Assembly: GCA_002412775.1 (NCBI GenBank)
Contig: DHVT01000020.1
Span: 1-64,000, forward strand
Source of the DNA: Firmicutes bacterium UBA5201
GTDB taxonomy: Bacteria; Bacillota; Clostridia; Peptostreptococcales; Acidaminobacteraceae
Length of the DNA: 64,000 nt
Direction of reading: 5' to 3'
The notes under the pieces are model-generated. The model worked only from the letters and a program-made list of their open reading frames with translations, ran no database searches and was not told the DNA's origin. Below, piece after piece: positions 25,089-33,484 of the stretch. Position 1 is the stretch's first letter. Each line of letters begins with the position of its first letter. Position numbers and translations under genes: made by a program.

Positions 25089-25676
25089 CTAAAAATTGTA
25101 CCTGAGTAACAGTGTACTTTTGGTCTCTTTTTCCTTTAATAAAATATAATGGCGGTATTTCTTCTCCGCGACACTTCTCATTTGTTTGTCGCTTTCAACG
25201 TTTTTATACTCGATGATGTCCACTGTCACTTTTTTCCAACCACATCTGATCAATTTCCCAACCGTCTCTTTTGAAATCAGTTCAATGGGAACGGAACCAT
25301 AGACATTTCCATAAATGATCTCATGGTTTTGCCAAAATTCATTGTGCGAGTCTATCGCTCCGGATTCCACCAACTCTTCAGTGCGTTCTTTTGAATAATA
25401 CTCGATTTCATTGCCTTCGTAAATATTGGAAAAATGCATAGGTTTATACAGAAATTCCAAAGTGTTTATGGTTTTATAATTTCTATCCTCATTACGCGTC
25501 GGTTGAATGACGATACTCTTGTCTTCCATGTGGGTTGCCCAAAACTCATTCTTGATCTGAGTGGATATGTTTCTGATCAATCGGACGTACATGTCGACAT
25601 CTTCAGCATCTTTTGAATCCACGGCATCTTCCAATCGTTTTACAGCTTCTTTCAAATCAGTCATACCATAATCCAT
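25089..25676 (-). CDS. Hypothetical protein, 195 aa
   Basis: Not recognised. The product is hydrophilic, without signal peptide or membrane segment; the first 45 residues are predicted helical (DLKEAVKRLEDAVDSKDAEDV), the rest mixed with several aromatic stretches such as NEFWQNHEIIYGNVYG and a basic segment KKYRHYILLKEK near the end. Start ATG at 25676 has GAGGTG at 5 nt. It lies between threonine aldolase (15 nt) and rluD (11 nt) and is probably cotranscribed with both. Cytoplasmic location is inferred; no function is proposed. Confidence 0.8.
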   Translation of the reverse strand: MDYGMTDLKEAVKRLEDAVDSKDAEDVDMYVRLIRNISTQIKNEFWATHMEDKSIVIQPTRNEDRNYKTINTLEFLYKPMHFSNIYEGNEIEYYSKERTEELVESGAIDSHNEFWQNHEIIYGNVYGSVPIELISKETVGKLIRCGWKKVTVDIIEYKNVESDKQMRSVAEKKYRHYILLKEKETKSTLLLRYNF

Positions 25677-25691
25677 GATTCACCTCATTTA

Positions 25692-26711
25692 TCAAATGAT
25701 TGCTTTAATTGTTTGAACCAACAGATCGATTGATTCCCTCGGTGTCCAATAATTTGTGACAAATCTGTATTCACCAAGCTCAGGTCCATTAATCAATATG
25801 CCCTTGTCCAGCAAAGATTTTACAAACATTTCATGGTTTTCAATATTTTTGATCTCACAAAACACCATATTGATATCCAAGCGGTCCTCAAATACGGTGA
25901 TGCCGTCAATGTTGGCAAGTTCTTTTGCAAGATGTTTCGCATTCTCATGATCTTCATCCAATCGATCCGTCATTTCCCTTAACGCGACCAGACCGGCTGC
26001 AGCTATTATTCCTGCTTGCCTGAGACCACCACCCATAAGCTTTCTGTTCTTTCTGGCTCGATCAATAAAAGTTTGGCTCCCTACCAACATGGAACCAATT
26101 GGTGCGCATAGCCCCTTGCTGAGACAAAACATTATGGAATCCGCTTGCGCCGCAATACGGCTGACAGGGACACCAAGCGCCACTGAAGCATTAAAAATAC
26201 GGGCACCGTCCAAATGAACAGGTATGCCATGAGTTTTGGCGATTTCATATACCGCCATCATCTCTTCAAGTTGAATCACTGCCCCGCTGGAGTGTGCATT
26301 TTCCACGCATATGAGTCCAGTGTCCGGATAATGGAGATCGTCCTCACGAATCATCGATTTCACCACGGATGGATCCATATGTCCGTTGACAGTTTGAATC
26401 GTCCTGAGTTGAACTCCAGCTATCACCGCTGCGGCACCGACTTCATGCATCATAATATGACAAGCATCCCCAAGTATGACTTCATCGCCCCTTTTTGTAT
26501 GCGTCAATAATGCAAGTTGATTTCCAAAGGTTCCGCTGGGTATAAATAAAGCAGATTCCTTGCCAAGCAGATCAGCACTCAGTTTTTCAAGTTCAATAAC
26601 AGTAGGGTCATCCCCATAAACATCATCACCGACCTCGGCCACATACATGGCATCTCTCATCGCTTGGGTTGGCTTAGTGACAGTATCGCTTCTAAAGTCA
26701 TATTTTTTCAT
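25692..26711 (-). CDS. ltaE: Low-specificity threonine aldolase
   Basis: PLP enzyme splitting L-threonine (and allo-threonine) to glycine and acetaldehyde, 339 aa. Family motifs: FRSDTVTKPTQAMRDAM at the N-terminus, GDDVYGDDPTV, HLDGARIFNASVALGV (Asp binding the PLP ring) and the Schiff-base Lys in MFCLSKGLCAPIGS. The frame extends to 26759 but ATG at 26711, 6 nt after AGGTG, gives the normal start MKKYDFRSDT; the ATG at 26714 is an alternative. It complements the threonine dehydrogenase at 37-38 kb as a second threonine-degrading route. Confidence 0.92.
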   Translation of the reverse strand: MKKYDFRSDTVTKPTQAMRDAMYVAEVGDDVYGDDPTVIELEKLSADLLGKESALFIPSGTFGNQLALLTHTKRGDEVILGDACHIMMHEVGAAAVIAGVQLRTIQTVNGHMDPSVVKSMIREDDLHYPDTGLICVENAHSSGAVIQLEEMMAVYEIAKTHGIPVHLDGARIFNASVALGVPVSRIAAQADSIMFCLSKGLCAPIGSMLVGSQTFIDRARKNRKLMGGGLRQAGIIAAAGLVALREMTDRLDEDHENAKHLAKELANIDGITVFEDRLDINMVFCEIKNIENHEMFVKSLLDKGILINGPELGEYRFVTNYWTPRESIDLLVQTIKAII

Positions 26712-26794
26712 CATTATCACCTTTTGAAAACAGATTTTGTTATTTGATTTATGATACAATTATAACATAGCAATAGACAGATTTGGAGGTCAAT

Positions 26795-27859
26795 ATGAAC
26801 ATCTTCGTCAGTAAGATCACTTTTGTCTTAGTCTTCATTGTTCTCTCTTTAACGGCAGTATGGTTGGGTTACAAATTTTTCTTCATATTGATGCCTTTCC
26901 TCTTGGCATATGCGATGTCAAGACCTCTATCTTTTCTTGTCAAGAAAATCAGAAGTAAGGTAAAGTTGCCAGTCAATTTGTTGTCCTTCATTGTTGTCAT
27001 CGTTTTTATCGGCATTTTCATAACTGGAATCTCATTTGCCGCTTATAAAGGCATCATGGCTCTGAGGGGAATTTCAGCTTTTTTATCAGCGATTGCCCAA
27101 AATATTCAATCCTTTACAGCTTCGGCATCTCTTATCCAATTGAATCTTCCCTGGCAAGAGGACCCGATCGCACTCAGCGACGTGTTGTTTCAGTTTTATG
27201 ATATTTTCATAGGTACAATATCAAGTTTGACCGACTCCGTTTTGAATTTTGTTGTATCAGTGGTCAAAACCATACCTAGTGTGGCATTATTCATGTTTTT
27301 TATGTTTCTATCCCTCTATTTTTTCACGAAGGATCGCGATCGGATCTCATTATTGATCAAAAAGAATTTTGAAAAGATAAAATCACCTTTGTTCCACCAC
27401 ATCAAATCGAGTTCAATCGGCACGATCAAGAATTATTTTAAAGCACAGCTTATACTGATTTCAATCACTTTCACGATTTCCGTAGTTGGCCTCACCATTC
27501 TTGGGATTCCTTTTAGCCCGCTGATCGCATTGGTTGTAGCACTGGTGGACTTGATTCCGATGGTTGGTCCGGCAATAATTTATATGCCTTGGATTATTTT
27601 AATTGCGTTAATGTCCGAATATTCCACTGCAATTGTACTTTTGATCATTTATCTGACGACCACTTTGACAAGACAGATTATCGAACCGAAAATTGTGAGC
27701 AGCAAAATTGGAACTCATCCTCTCATCATGTTGTTTTCAATGTATACATGTTATAGATTTGTCGGTATTCCCGGCTTTATCATTGGACCGATCATCGTTA
27801 TGACCTCACTGGTTTTGATTAAATCTTATAATGCCACAACAAAAATAGACGAACATTAA
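26795..27859 (+). CDS. ytvI: AI-2E/YtvI-type membrane permease (sporulation integral membrane protein)
   Basis: 354-aa polytopic membrane protein with about 8 segments of the AI-2E transporter (UPF0118) family; the segment order and motif PLIALVVALVDLIPMVGPAIIYMPW and TRQIIEPKIVSSKIGTHPLIML match the YtvI subgroup of spore-formers. The longer frame starts with TTG at 26783, but GGAGG lies inside it and ATG at 26795 is 5 nt downstream, so that start is taken. It stands alone between divergent ltaE and the glutamine synthetase. Transport substrate unknown. Confidence 0.85.
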   Translation: MNIFVSKITFVLVFIVLSLTAVWLGYKFFFILMPFLLAYAMSRPLSFLVKKIRSKVKLPVNLLSFIVVIVFIGIFITGISFAAYKGIMALRGISAFLSAIAQNIQSFTASASLIQLNLPWQEDPIALSDVLFQFYDIFIGTISSLTDSVLNFVVSVVKTIPSVALFMFFMFLSLYFFTKDRDRISLLIKKNFEKIKSPLFHHIKSSSIGTIKNYFKAQLILISITFTISVVGLTILGIPFSPLIALVVALVDLIPMVGPAIIYMPWIILIALMSEYSTAIVLLIIYLTTTLTRQIIEPKIVSSKIGTHPLIMLFSMYTCYRFVGIPGFIIGPIIVMTSLVLIKSYNATTKIDEH

Positions 27860-27920
27860 CCCCGATCGCATTATATATAATTTACTTAACAACTTCATGT
27901 ACACAAACAAATACAATAAA

Positions 27921-27976
27921 TGTAGGGTTTTTTAGCAATAAAAAAAACTTTACATTTTTTCTTTATATGCTATAAT
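27921..27976 (+). promoter_or_regulatory. Glutamine synthetase promoter with inverted repeat
   Basis: TTTACA (27949-27954), 16-bp spacer, TATAAT (27971-27976), about 44 nt upstream of the start. The -35 is the right end of an imperfect 13-nt inverted repeat (27921-27933 with 27942-27954, two mismatches that would be G-U in RNA), a possible operator. It is not a canonical GlnR/TnrA box. Confidence 0.6.
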
Positions 27977-28020
27977 TATTCATTATATTAGGTCGTGTAT
28001 ACAATCTAAAGGAGGATGAA

Positions 28021-29934
28021 ATGCGAAACACATTATACTTTATTGAAAAAGAGGATAGATCTCCATCAAGATTAAGCGCTTTACTGAAGAAACATCCGGA
28101 AATTCAGTTTGTTTCTTTATTTGCAGTGGATTTTGGAAACAACCATACTGATGAAAAAATTCCAGTCAACATGGTGATCGATGATTTGGAGGATTTCTTT
28201 AGAAACGGTATACAGACTGATGGGTCTTCGGTTTATCTGCCGGAGATAGCGACTATCAACAATGCCAAAGTAGACTTGATTCCGGATATGGATTCCCACT
28301 GGATCATTGACTACAACATGGGACATTCCATCGGTGACGGTAAATTTTCAGGAACACTTGTCATACCTTCATTTCTTCACCATGAAAATAATCCTGTTTG
28401 TTCCAGGAGTGTACTTAAAAATGCTGTGGATCACTTCAAATCCGAAATCATCGGTCTATTTCGCGACAACCCTGATTTAATCCATGAATACAAAGGCATT
28501 GAAAGCATAGATGATATCGAAGACGTGGTTTTAACCAGCGCCACGGAGCTCGAGTTCTGGGTAAAAACACCGGATACCCAAACCGACATCGAAAAACTTT
28601 CCGCTTCTCAAAATCTGAAGGAGCAGTATTGGAAACGCACTTATGGTCAAGTTAGAACCGCTATGGAAAAATCTTTATTGACTCTTGAAAAATACGGTTT
28701 CGAACCTGAAATGGGTCACAAGGAAGTTGGAGGCGTCACATCCAAACTCGCTGGCACAAACATATTCACTCATGTCATGGAACAATTGGAAATCGACTGG
28801 AAATATGACGAGACTTTGATAGCGGCTGACAAGGAAATTGTAGCCAAAGATATTATCAAAGACGTTTTTGAGGCCAATGGTCTGAATGTCACTTTCCAGG
28901 CAAAACCACTTGAAGGCGTCGCCGGTAGCGGTGAGCATCATCACGTTGGCGCAGCCCTTAAGATGAAAAATGGAAAAACCATCAATCTGTTCACTCCAAT
29001 GAATATTGAAGACAATTTCATGACAAGAATCGCCTATGGTTCTTTGATGGGCATTCTCAAAAATTATGAGGTCATCAACCCTTTTGTATCTTCAACCAAT
29101 GACAGCCTCAATCGTTTGAAACCCGGTTTTGAAGCTCCAGTTTGTATCGTTTCGTCATTAGGTCATTCTCCTGAGGTCCCTTCGAGAAACAGAACCGTTT
29201 TAATCGGCTTGATCAGAGATCTCAAGAACCCGTATGCGACTCGATTCGAACTCAGGTCACCGAATCCGAATTCCAACTCATATTTGCTCCTTGCTGCAGT
29301 TTGCCAAGCATGCCTTGATGGTATAAAGGCTACATTTGATAGCGGCAAGACCCTTGAAGAAATCGAAAAGGGCTTCAACAAATCACAAGGTGAAGAACAC
29401 TTCTACCTGGAGTATGACCGTGTTTACAGAAGCGAAGAAGATGTTTTTGAAGACTTCTCCTCCGAAGAGAGAGATGCATTATTTGGAGTACCACCCAAAA
29501 CCGTTTATGAAAACTTGCTCGCTTTTGATGCCAATACTTCAAAGGTTGAGATTCTAAAAAAGGATGATGTTTTTTCTACTAAGATCATCAACTCCTACAA
29601 GGCATTCATGTTGGATGAGTGGTCCACTGAACTCAAGGAGAGAATCATTCCGACGAACACAAGAATCATCCGCAGATTGAAGAAACTGCATGATGAAAAC
29701 GAAATCACAGATTTGGATATTGTGAACTGGGAACATATCAACACCATCAAACACACACTCATGAAGGATTCGATGCAAACGAAGTCCATATTCTCCCAAA
29801 TTCGAGATGCTCTCGCCAGTTGCAACTATTCAGTGGCATCCGATCTTCAAATTGAAATGAACTCACAAATGTCCATACTGACAAAATTATATCTGGAATA
29901 TAGAAGAAATCTCATTATTTTGGATGAAAACTAA
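28021..29934 (+). CDS. Glutamine synthetase, large clostridial form
   Basis: ATP-dependent ligation of ammonia to glutamate. 637 aa, longer than GSI (about 450-470) and shorter than classical GSIII (about 700). The beta-grasp region includes IQTDGSSVYLPEI (equivalent of the DGSS loop), the ATP/glutamate site GSGEHHHVGAALK (near residue 303, GSI has GSGMHxHxSL), and RFELRSPNPNSNSYLLLAAVCQACLDGI (arginine loop, near 400). A C-terminal extension of about 180 residues (helical, ERIIPTNTRIIRRLKKLHDENE) resembles that of GSIII. Monocistronic: own promoter, AGGAGG before ATG at 28021, terminator at 29937. Assignment to a GS type needs a tree. Confidence 0.88.
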   Translation: MRNTLYFIEKEDRSPSRLSALLKKHPEIQFVSLFAVDFGNNHTDEKIPVNMVIDDLEDFFRNGIQTDGSSVYLPEIATINNAKVDLIPDMDSHWIIDYNMGHSIGDGKFSGTLVIPSFLHHENNPVCSRSVLKNAVDHFKSEIIGLFRDNPDLIHEYKGIESIDDIEDVVLTSATELEFWVKTPDTQTDIEKLSASQNLKEQYWKRTYGQVRTAMEKSLLTLEKYGFEPEMGHKEVGGVTSKLAGTNIFTHVMEQLEIDWKYDETLIAADKEIVAKDIIKDVFEANGLNVTFQAKPLEGVAGSGEHHHVGAALKMKNGKTINLFTPMNIEDNFMTRIAYGSLMGILKNYEVINPFVSSTNDSLNRLKPGFEAPVCIVSSLGHSPEVPSRNRTVLIGLIRDLKNPYATRFELRSPNPNSNSYLLLAAVCQACLDGIKATFDSGKTLEEIEKGFNKSQGEEHFYLEYDRVYRSEEDVFEDFSSEERDALFGVPPKTVYENLLAFDANTSKVEILKKDDVFSTKIINSYKAFMLDEWSTELKERIIPTNTRIIRRLKKLHDENEITDLDIVNWEHINTIKHTLMKDSMQTKSIFSQIRDALASCNYSVASDLQIEMNSQMSILTKLYLEYRRNLIILDEN

Positions 29935-29936
29935 AA

Positions 29937-29972
29937 AAAAAGCTACTTTCGTGTAATCGAAAGTAGCTTTTG
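29937..29972. terminator. Bidirectional terminator between glutamine synthetase and DUF1015 gene
   Basis: AGCTACTTTCG (29941-29951) pairs perfectly with CGAAAGTAGCT (29958-29968) around TGTAAT, flanked by A-runs and TTTT. Confidence 0.85.
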
Positions 29973-29983
29973 CTTATGTTTCA

Positions 29984-31231
29984 CTAGAACAATCTGTGTA
30001 CGAAAAGACCTGATCTGAGTTTTGGTTCAAACCACGTGGACTTTGGAGGCATAACTTCGCCTGCGTCAGCGATACCAATCAAGTCATCCATTGTAGTAGG
30101 ATACATTGAAAATGCCACTGCAAAACCATTTTGAACTCTCTTTTCGAGTTCTCCAAGTCCTCTTATTCCACCAACAAAGTCAATTCTGTTGTCAGTTCTA
30201 GGGTTTTCAATACCTAAAATCGGATCCAACAAATTCTTTTGAAGGATTGAGACATCCAATCGATCCACAGGATCATTTTCATCATATATGCCTTTTTTAG
30301 CTTCGATCTTGTACCATTCTCCAGCAAGATACATACCAAATGTAGCTCTTTTCATTGGTTTGTATGGCTCAACTTGGCCTAATTTCTCAACTTCGAATTT
30401 TTCTGAGATGGCGCTCAAAAACGCCTCTTCGGTATGGCCGTTCAAATCTTTGACAACACGGTTGTAGTCCATGATGAACAAGTCCTCATCAGGGAATATG
30501 ACAGCCATAAAGAAATTGAATTCTTCAGTACCATCATAGTCAGGGAACTCTTCACGTCTTTTAAGTCCAACTTTTACCGAAGATGCTGAACGGTGGTGAC
30601 CATCGGCGATATAAAGATATTCGATGCCCTCAAAAAGGTTCTCGATCTGTGAAACCAATTCAGAATCATCCAATCTCCAGAATATATGAGTGATTTGATC
30701 ATCTGAAGTAAAGTTATACATTGGCATGTGGAACTTGATCCAATCATTGACAATCGCATTGATCTTATCATTTTTTCTGTAAGTCAGAAATACCGGTTCA
30801 GTATTGGCATCACAATAGTCAAAGTTGTTGATTCTATCCACTTCTTTAGTGGGTCTTGTGAATTCATGTTTTTTAATGGTGTCATTGATATAGTCATCGA
30901 TCGATGTGCATGCGACGATACCGGTTTGAACCCTGCCATTCATCAATTGACGATAAATGTAATAGTTCGCTTGGTCATCACTGGTCATGATTTCTTCGGA
31001 TATGAATCGGTCAAGCGTTTTTCTTGATGTCTCATAAACCAACTTGTCATAATCACCCACAGAATCTGGAAGATCTATTTCCGATCTCACAACATGCAAG
31101 AAAGAATAAGGATTGCCTTCGGCCATTTCTTTGGCTTCTGCACGATTCATAACGTCATATGGCAAACACGCCACTTGTTCCACAAGTTCCGGCTTTGGTA
31201 ATATACCTTTAAAAGGTCTAACAACTGCCAC
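29984..31231 (-). CDS. DUF1015 family protein of the serine operon
   Basis: 415 aa, DUF1015 over the full length: MAVVRPFKGILPKPELVEQVACLPYDV at the N-terminus and YLYIADGHHRSASSVKVG in the middle are the conserved signatures. Function unproven; the family regularly travels with serA and serC in Clostridia and archaea, as it does here (15 nt after serA), suggesting a role in serine or PLP-linked metabolism (inference). Start is GTG at 31231 after GGAGGTGCAC. The conserved DGHHR motif suggests a catalytic or metal site. Confidence 0.88.
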   Translation of the reverse strand: MAVVRPFKGILPKPELVEQVACLPYDVMNRAEAKEMAEGNPYSFLHVVRSEIDLPDSVGDYDKLVYETSRKTLDRFISEEIMTSDDQANYYIYRQLMNGRVQTGIVACTSIDDYINDTIKKHEFTRPTKEVDRINNFDYCDANTEPVFLTYRKNDKINAIVNDWIKFHMPMYNFTSDDQITHIFWRLDDSELVSQIENLFEGIEYLYIADGHHRSASSVKVGLKRREEFPDYDGTEEFNFFMAVIFPDEDLFIMDYNRVVKDLNGHTEEAFLSAISEKFEVEKLGQVEPYKPMKRATFGMYLAGEWYKIEAKKGIYDENDPVDRLDVSILQKNLLDPILGIENPRTDNRIDFVGGIRGLGELEKRVQNGFAVAFSMYPTTMDDLIGIADAGEVMPPKSTWFEPKLRSGLFVHRLF

Positions 31232-31246
31232 TAGTGCACCTCCATT

Positions 31247-32161
31247 TTATAAATTGAAAAAGTTCGTGATAACGGATATAGTCTCTTCACCAATTCGCTC
31301 TTGAGCTTCACCAGTTGACGCACCAATGTGCGGCGTGGCAGAAACCTTAGGGTGATTGATCAAAGCGATGTTCTTTGTCGGTTCTTCCTCAAACACGTCA
31401 ATACCGGCTCCAGCTACTTTTCCGCTGTCAAGTGCCTCCAAAAGATCCGCTTCGCTAACTACTCCGCCACGCGCTGTGTTGATTAGATAAACGCCATCTT
31501 TCATCATGTCGAATTGTTCTTTCTTGATTGTTGGTCCCAAATTTTTATCAAAAGGAATATGAAGTGATATGAAATCCGCATTCTTCAAAAGATCATCCAT
31601 AGCCATATACTCGAATTGGTCATATTGCTCGAGCTTTCCACGTCTATTGGTATAAACAACCTTCATACCCAGTGCCGTCGCTCTGACTGCAACCTCGTAA
31701 GAAATACGGCCCATTCCGATGAGGCCCAACGTTTTTCCTGAAAGCTCCACACCTGTATAATGTTTTTTGTTCCATTCGCCACCACGCATAGTCACATTCG
31801 AGATATGGATAAAACGCGCTACCGAGAACATGTGGCCGATTGCAAGTTCCGCTACCGCCGCACTGCTTGAATTAGGAGTGTTCCTTACAGCAAATCCATT
31901 TTCTTCAGCATAGACATGATCGATGTTGTCGATACCGACACCGGCTCTGATCATCAATTTAAGCTCACTGTCTTTGACTTGATCGATCAGATCTTTTCTG
32001 ATTTTGGTCGCAGAACGGATAACAATAACATTTGAAGCTCTCATTTTCTCAACTAGAGTCTCACCATCGTAATGGTTGGTATCTACGCTATGGCCTAGTG
32101 CGACCAATGCGTCAACAGCACTTTTATCCATGCCGTCATTAGCCAATATTTTCAATTGCAT
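31247..32161 (-). CDS. serA: D-3-phosphoglycerate dehydrogenase, short form without ACT domain
   Basis: NAD-dependent 2-hydroxyacid dehydrogenase starting serine biosynthesis (3-phosphoglycerate to 3-phosphohydroxypyruvate). 304 aa: only the substrate and Rossmann domains, without the C-terminal ACT/ASB regulatory domains, so feedback inhibition by serine at an ACT domain is not expected. Motifs: GKTLGLIGMGRISYEVA (NAD), NTARGGVVSEADLLEAL (Arg), catalytic His in ATPHIGAST. Start ATG at 32161 after GAGGCGAGG. Operon serC-serA-DUF1015. Confidence 0.92.
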   Translation of the reverse strand: MQLKILANDGMDKSAVDALVALGHSVDTNHYDGETLVEKMRASNVIVIRSATKIRKDLIDQVKDSELKLMIRAGVGIDNIDHVYAEENGFAVRNTPNSSSAAVAELAIGHMFSVARFIHISNVTMRGGEWNKKHYTGVELSGKTLGLIGMGRISYEVAVRATALGMKVVYTNRRGKLEQYDQFEYMAMDDLLKNADFISLHIPFDKNLGPTIKKEQFDMMKDGVYLINTARGGVVSEADLLEALDSGKVAGAGIDVFEEEPTKNIALINHPKVSATPHIGASTGEAQERIGEETISVITNFFNL

Positions 32162-32186
32162 TTCCTCGCCTCCAAATTCATAAAAT

Positions 32187-32211
32187 GAGGCAATTGATCG
32201 ACAATTGCCTC
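32187..32211 (-). terminator. Hairpin between serC and serA
   Basis: Minus strand GAGGCAATTG-TCGAT-CAATTGCCTC, a perfect 10-bp stem in the 63-nt gap, followed only by ATTTTATG. It is a weak terminator at best, or an mRNA processing/stability element that sets serA expression lower than serC. Confidence 0.5.
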
Positions 32212-32224
32212 GAGGTATGTTTGA

Positions 32225-33295
32225 TTATAAGCCTAATATTTCCTCAATGGTCTCGAGCAACACTTTAAGATCATTCATTTGAGTGTCTGCCATATGAGCG
32301 ATTCTAAATGTCACATCTTTCAATTTTCCATAGCCGTTTGAAATCATATAACCACGTTTTCCAAGTTCCTTGTTAAGATCTGAAACACTGATTTCTTTGG
32401 TATTTCTGATTGTTGTCAAAGTATTGGATGCGTATTTTTCTTCTGCAAGCATTTCAAAGTGCTTCTCTGCCCATGCACGAGTGAACTTAGCCATTTCAAG
32501 ATGTCTATTGAAACGGTTTTCGAGTCCTTCAGCCATGATGTTGTCCAGTTGATAGTCAAGGGCGAACATATGGGAGAGTGATGGTGTTGACGGATATTGG
32601 TAATCCTTCTTTTGAATGTACTCATAAAGTTGCAACAAGTCGAAATAAAGACCTCTGTGTGGGACTTCCTTCGCAGCTTCTATAGCTTTCATCGATATTG
32701 AACAGATGCTTAAACCAGCCGGTAGCCCAAGACACTTTTGTGTGGATGTGATACAAATATCGACACCTAACTTGTCCACTTCAATTTTAGTGCCACCCAG
32801 TGAACTTACAGCATCCATACAGAAAATCACATCAGGATACTTTCTCATGACCTCTGCGATTTCATCCACAGGATTCATGATTGCAGTTGATGTCTCATTA
32901 TGAGTGATTGTCACCAAATCGTATTTTCCAGTTGATAATGCCTCTTCAACCATTTCAGGTGTTGTCGGCTTGCCAAGTTCAGACTTGAATATGTCAGCCG
33001 GAACATTGTTGCTTGTAGCCATTTCATACCATCTGTCGCCAAAAGCACCTACTGAAAAAATTGCGGCTCTTTTTCTGGTACATGATCTAACTGCACCTTC
33101 CATCAAACCACTTCCCGAAGATGTGGAGAGTAAAATCTCATTCTCGGTGTACATTAACTTTCTCATTTTGTCGGAGATACTTCTTTGGAGCGCAGAAGCA
33201 TCTTTCGTTCTGTGACCAATTTGTGGTGTCGCCATTTTTTGAAGAACATCTTCTCTGACATCCACAGGACCTGGGATAAATAGTCTCTTATGCAT
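32225..33295 (-). CDS. serC: PLP-dependent class V aminotransferase, probable phosphoserine aminotransferase
   Basis: Transaminase of the alanine-glyoxylate/serine-glyoxylate/PSAT group (class V), 356 aa. FIPGPVDVREDVLQKMATPQIGHRT is the substrate-loop N-terminus; TSTQKCLGLPAGLSI carries the PLP Lys. Next to serA it most likely converts phosphohydroxypyruvate and glutamate to phosphoserine, replacing classical SerC; the serC symbol rests on context. Start ATG at 33295 after GAGGTG. No phosphoserine phosphatase (serB) is visible nearby. Confidence 0.85.
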   Translation of the reverse strand: MHKRLFIPGPVDVREDVLQKMATPQIGHRTKDASALQRSISDKMRKLMYTENEILLSTSSGSGLMEGAVRSCTRKRAAIFSVGAFGDRWYEMATSNNVPADIFKSELGKPTTPEMVEEALSTGKYDLVTITHNETSTAIMNPVDEIAEVMRKYPDVIFCMDAVSSLGGTKIEVDKLGVDICITSTQKCLGLPAGLSICSISMKAIEAAKEVPHRGLYFDLLQLYEYIQKKDYQYPSTPSLSHMFALDYQLDNIMAEGLENRFNRHLEMAKFTRAWAEKHFEMLAEEKYASNTLTTIRNTKEISVSDLNKELGKRGYMISNGYGKLKDVTFRIAHMADTQMNDLKVLLETIEEILGL

Positions 33296-33332
33296 TTATA
33301 TCACCTCAAAAATATATTTTTGAATCATGATT

Positions 33333-33361
33333 ATCATATCATTTTATCTAATTAATAACAA
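33333..33361 (-). promoter_or_regulatory. Promoter of the serC-serA-DUF1015 operon
   Basis: TTGTTA (33361-33356), 17-bp spacer, TATGAT (33338-33333), about 38 nt upstream of serC. Confidence 0.55.
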
Positions 33362-33414
33362 TATTTGTCCCGCATCATTTTGTGAAATTTATTTAAAAAT
33401 TTGAATCCTTATCA

Positions 33415-33430
33415 CAAAATTTAAATTTTG
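33415..33430. repeat. 16-bp palindrome upstream of the serine operon promoter
   Basis: CAAAATTTAAATTTTG is perfectly self-complementary, about 54 nt upstream of the serC -35 and next to the degV terminator. It could be a regulator site; AT-richness makes chance plausible. Confidence 0.35.
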
Positions 33431-33435
33431 CGAAT

Positions 33436-33467
33436 AAAAAAGACTTTGAATCGCTCCAAAGTCTTTT
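33436..33467 (-). terminator. Terminator of degV
   Basis: AAAGACTTTG and CAAAGTCTTT pair around an 8-nt loop and are followed on the minus strand by TTTTTATTCG; 17 nt after the degV stop. Confidence 0.8.
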
Positions 33468-33484
33468 TGTGGTATGTTTTTTGC

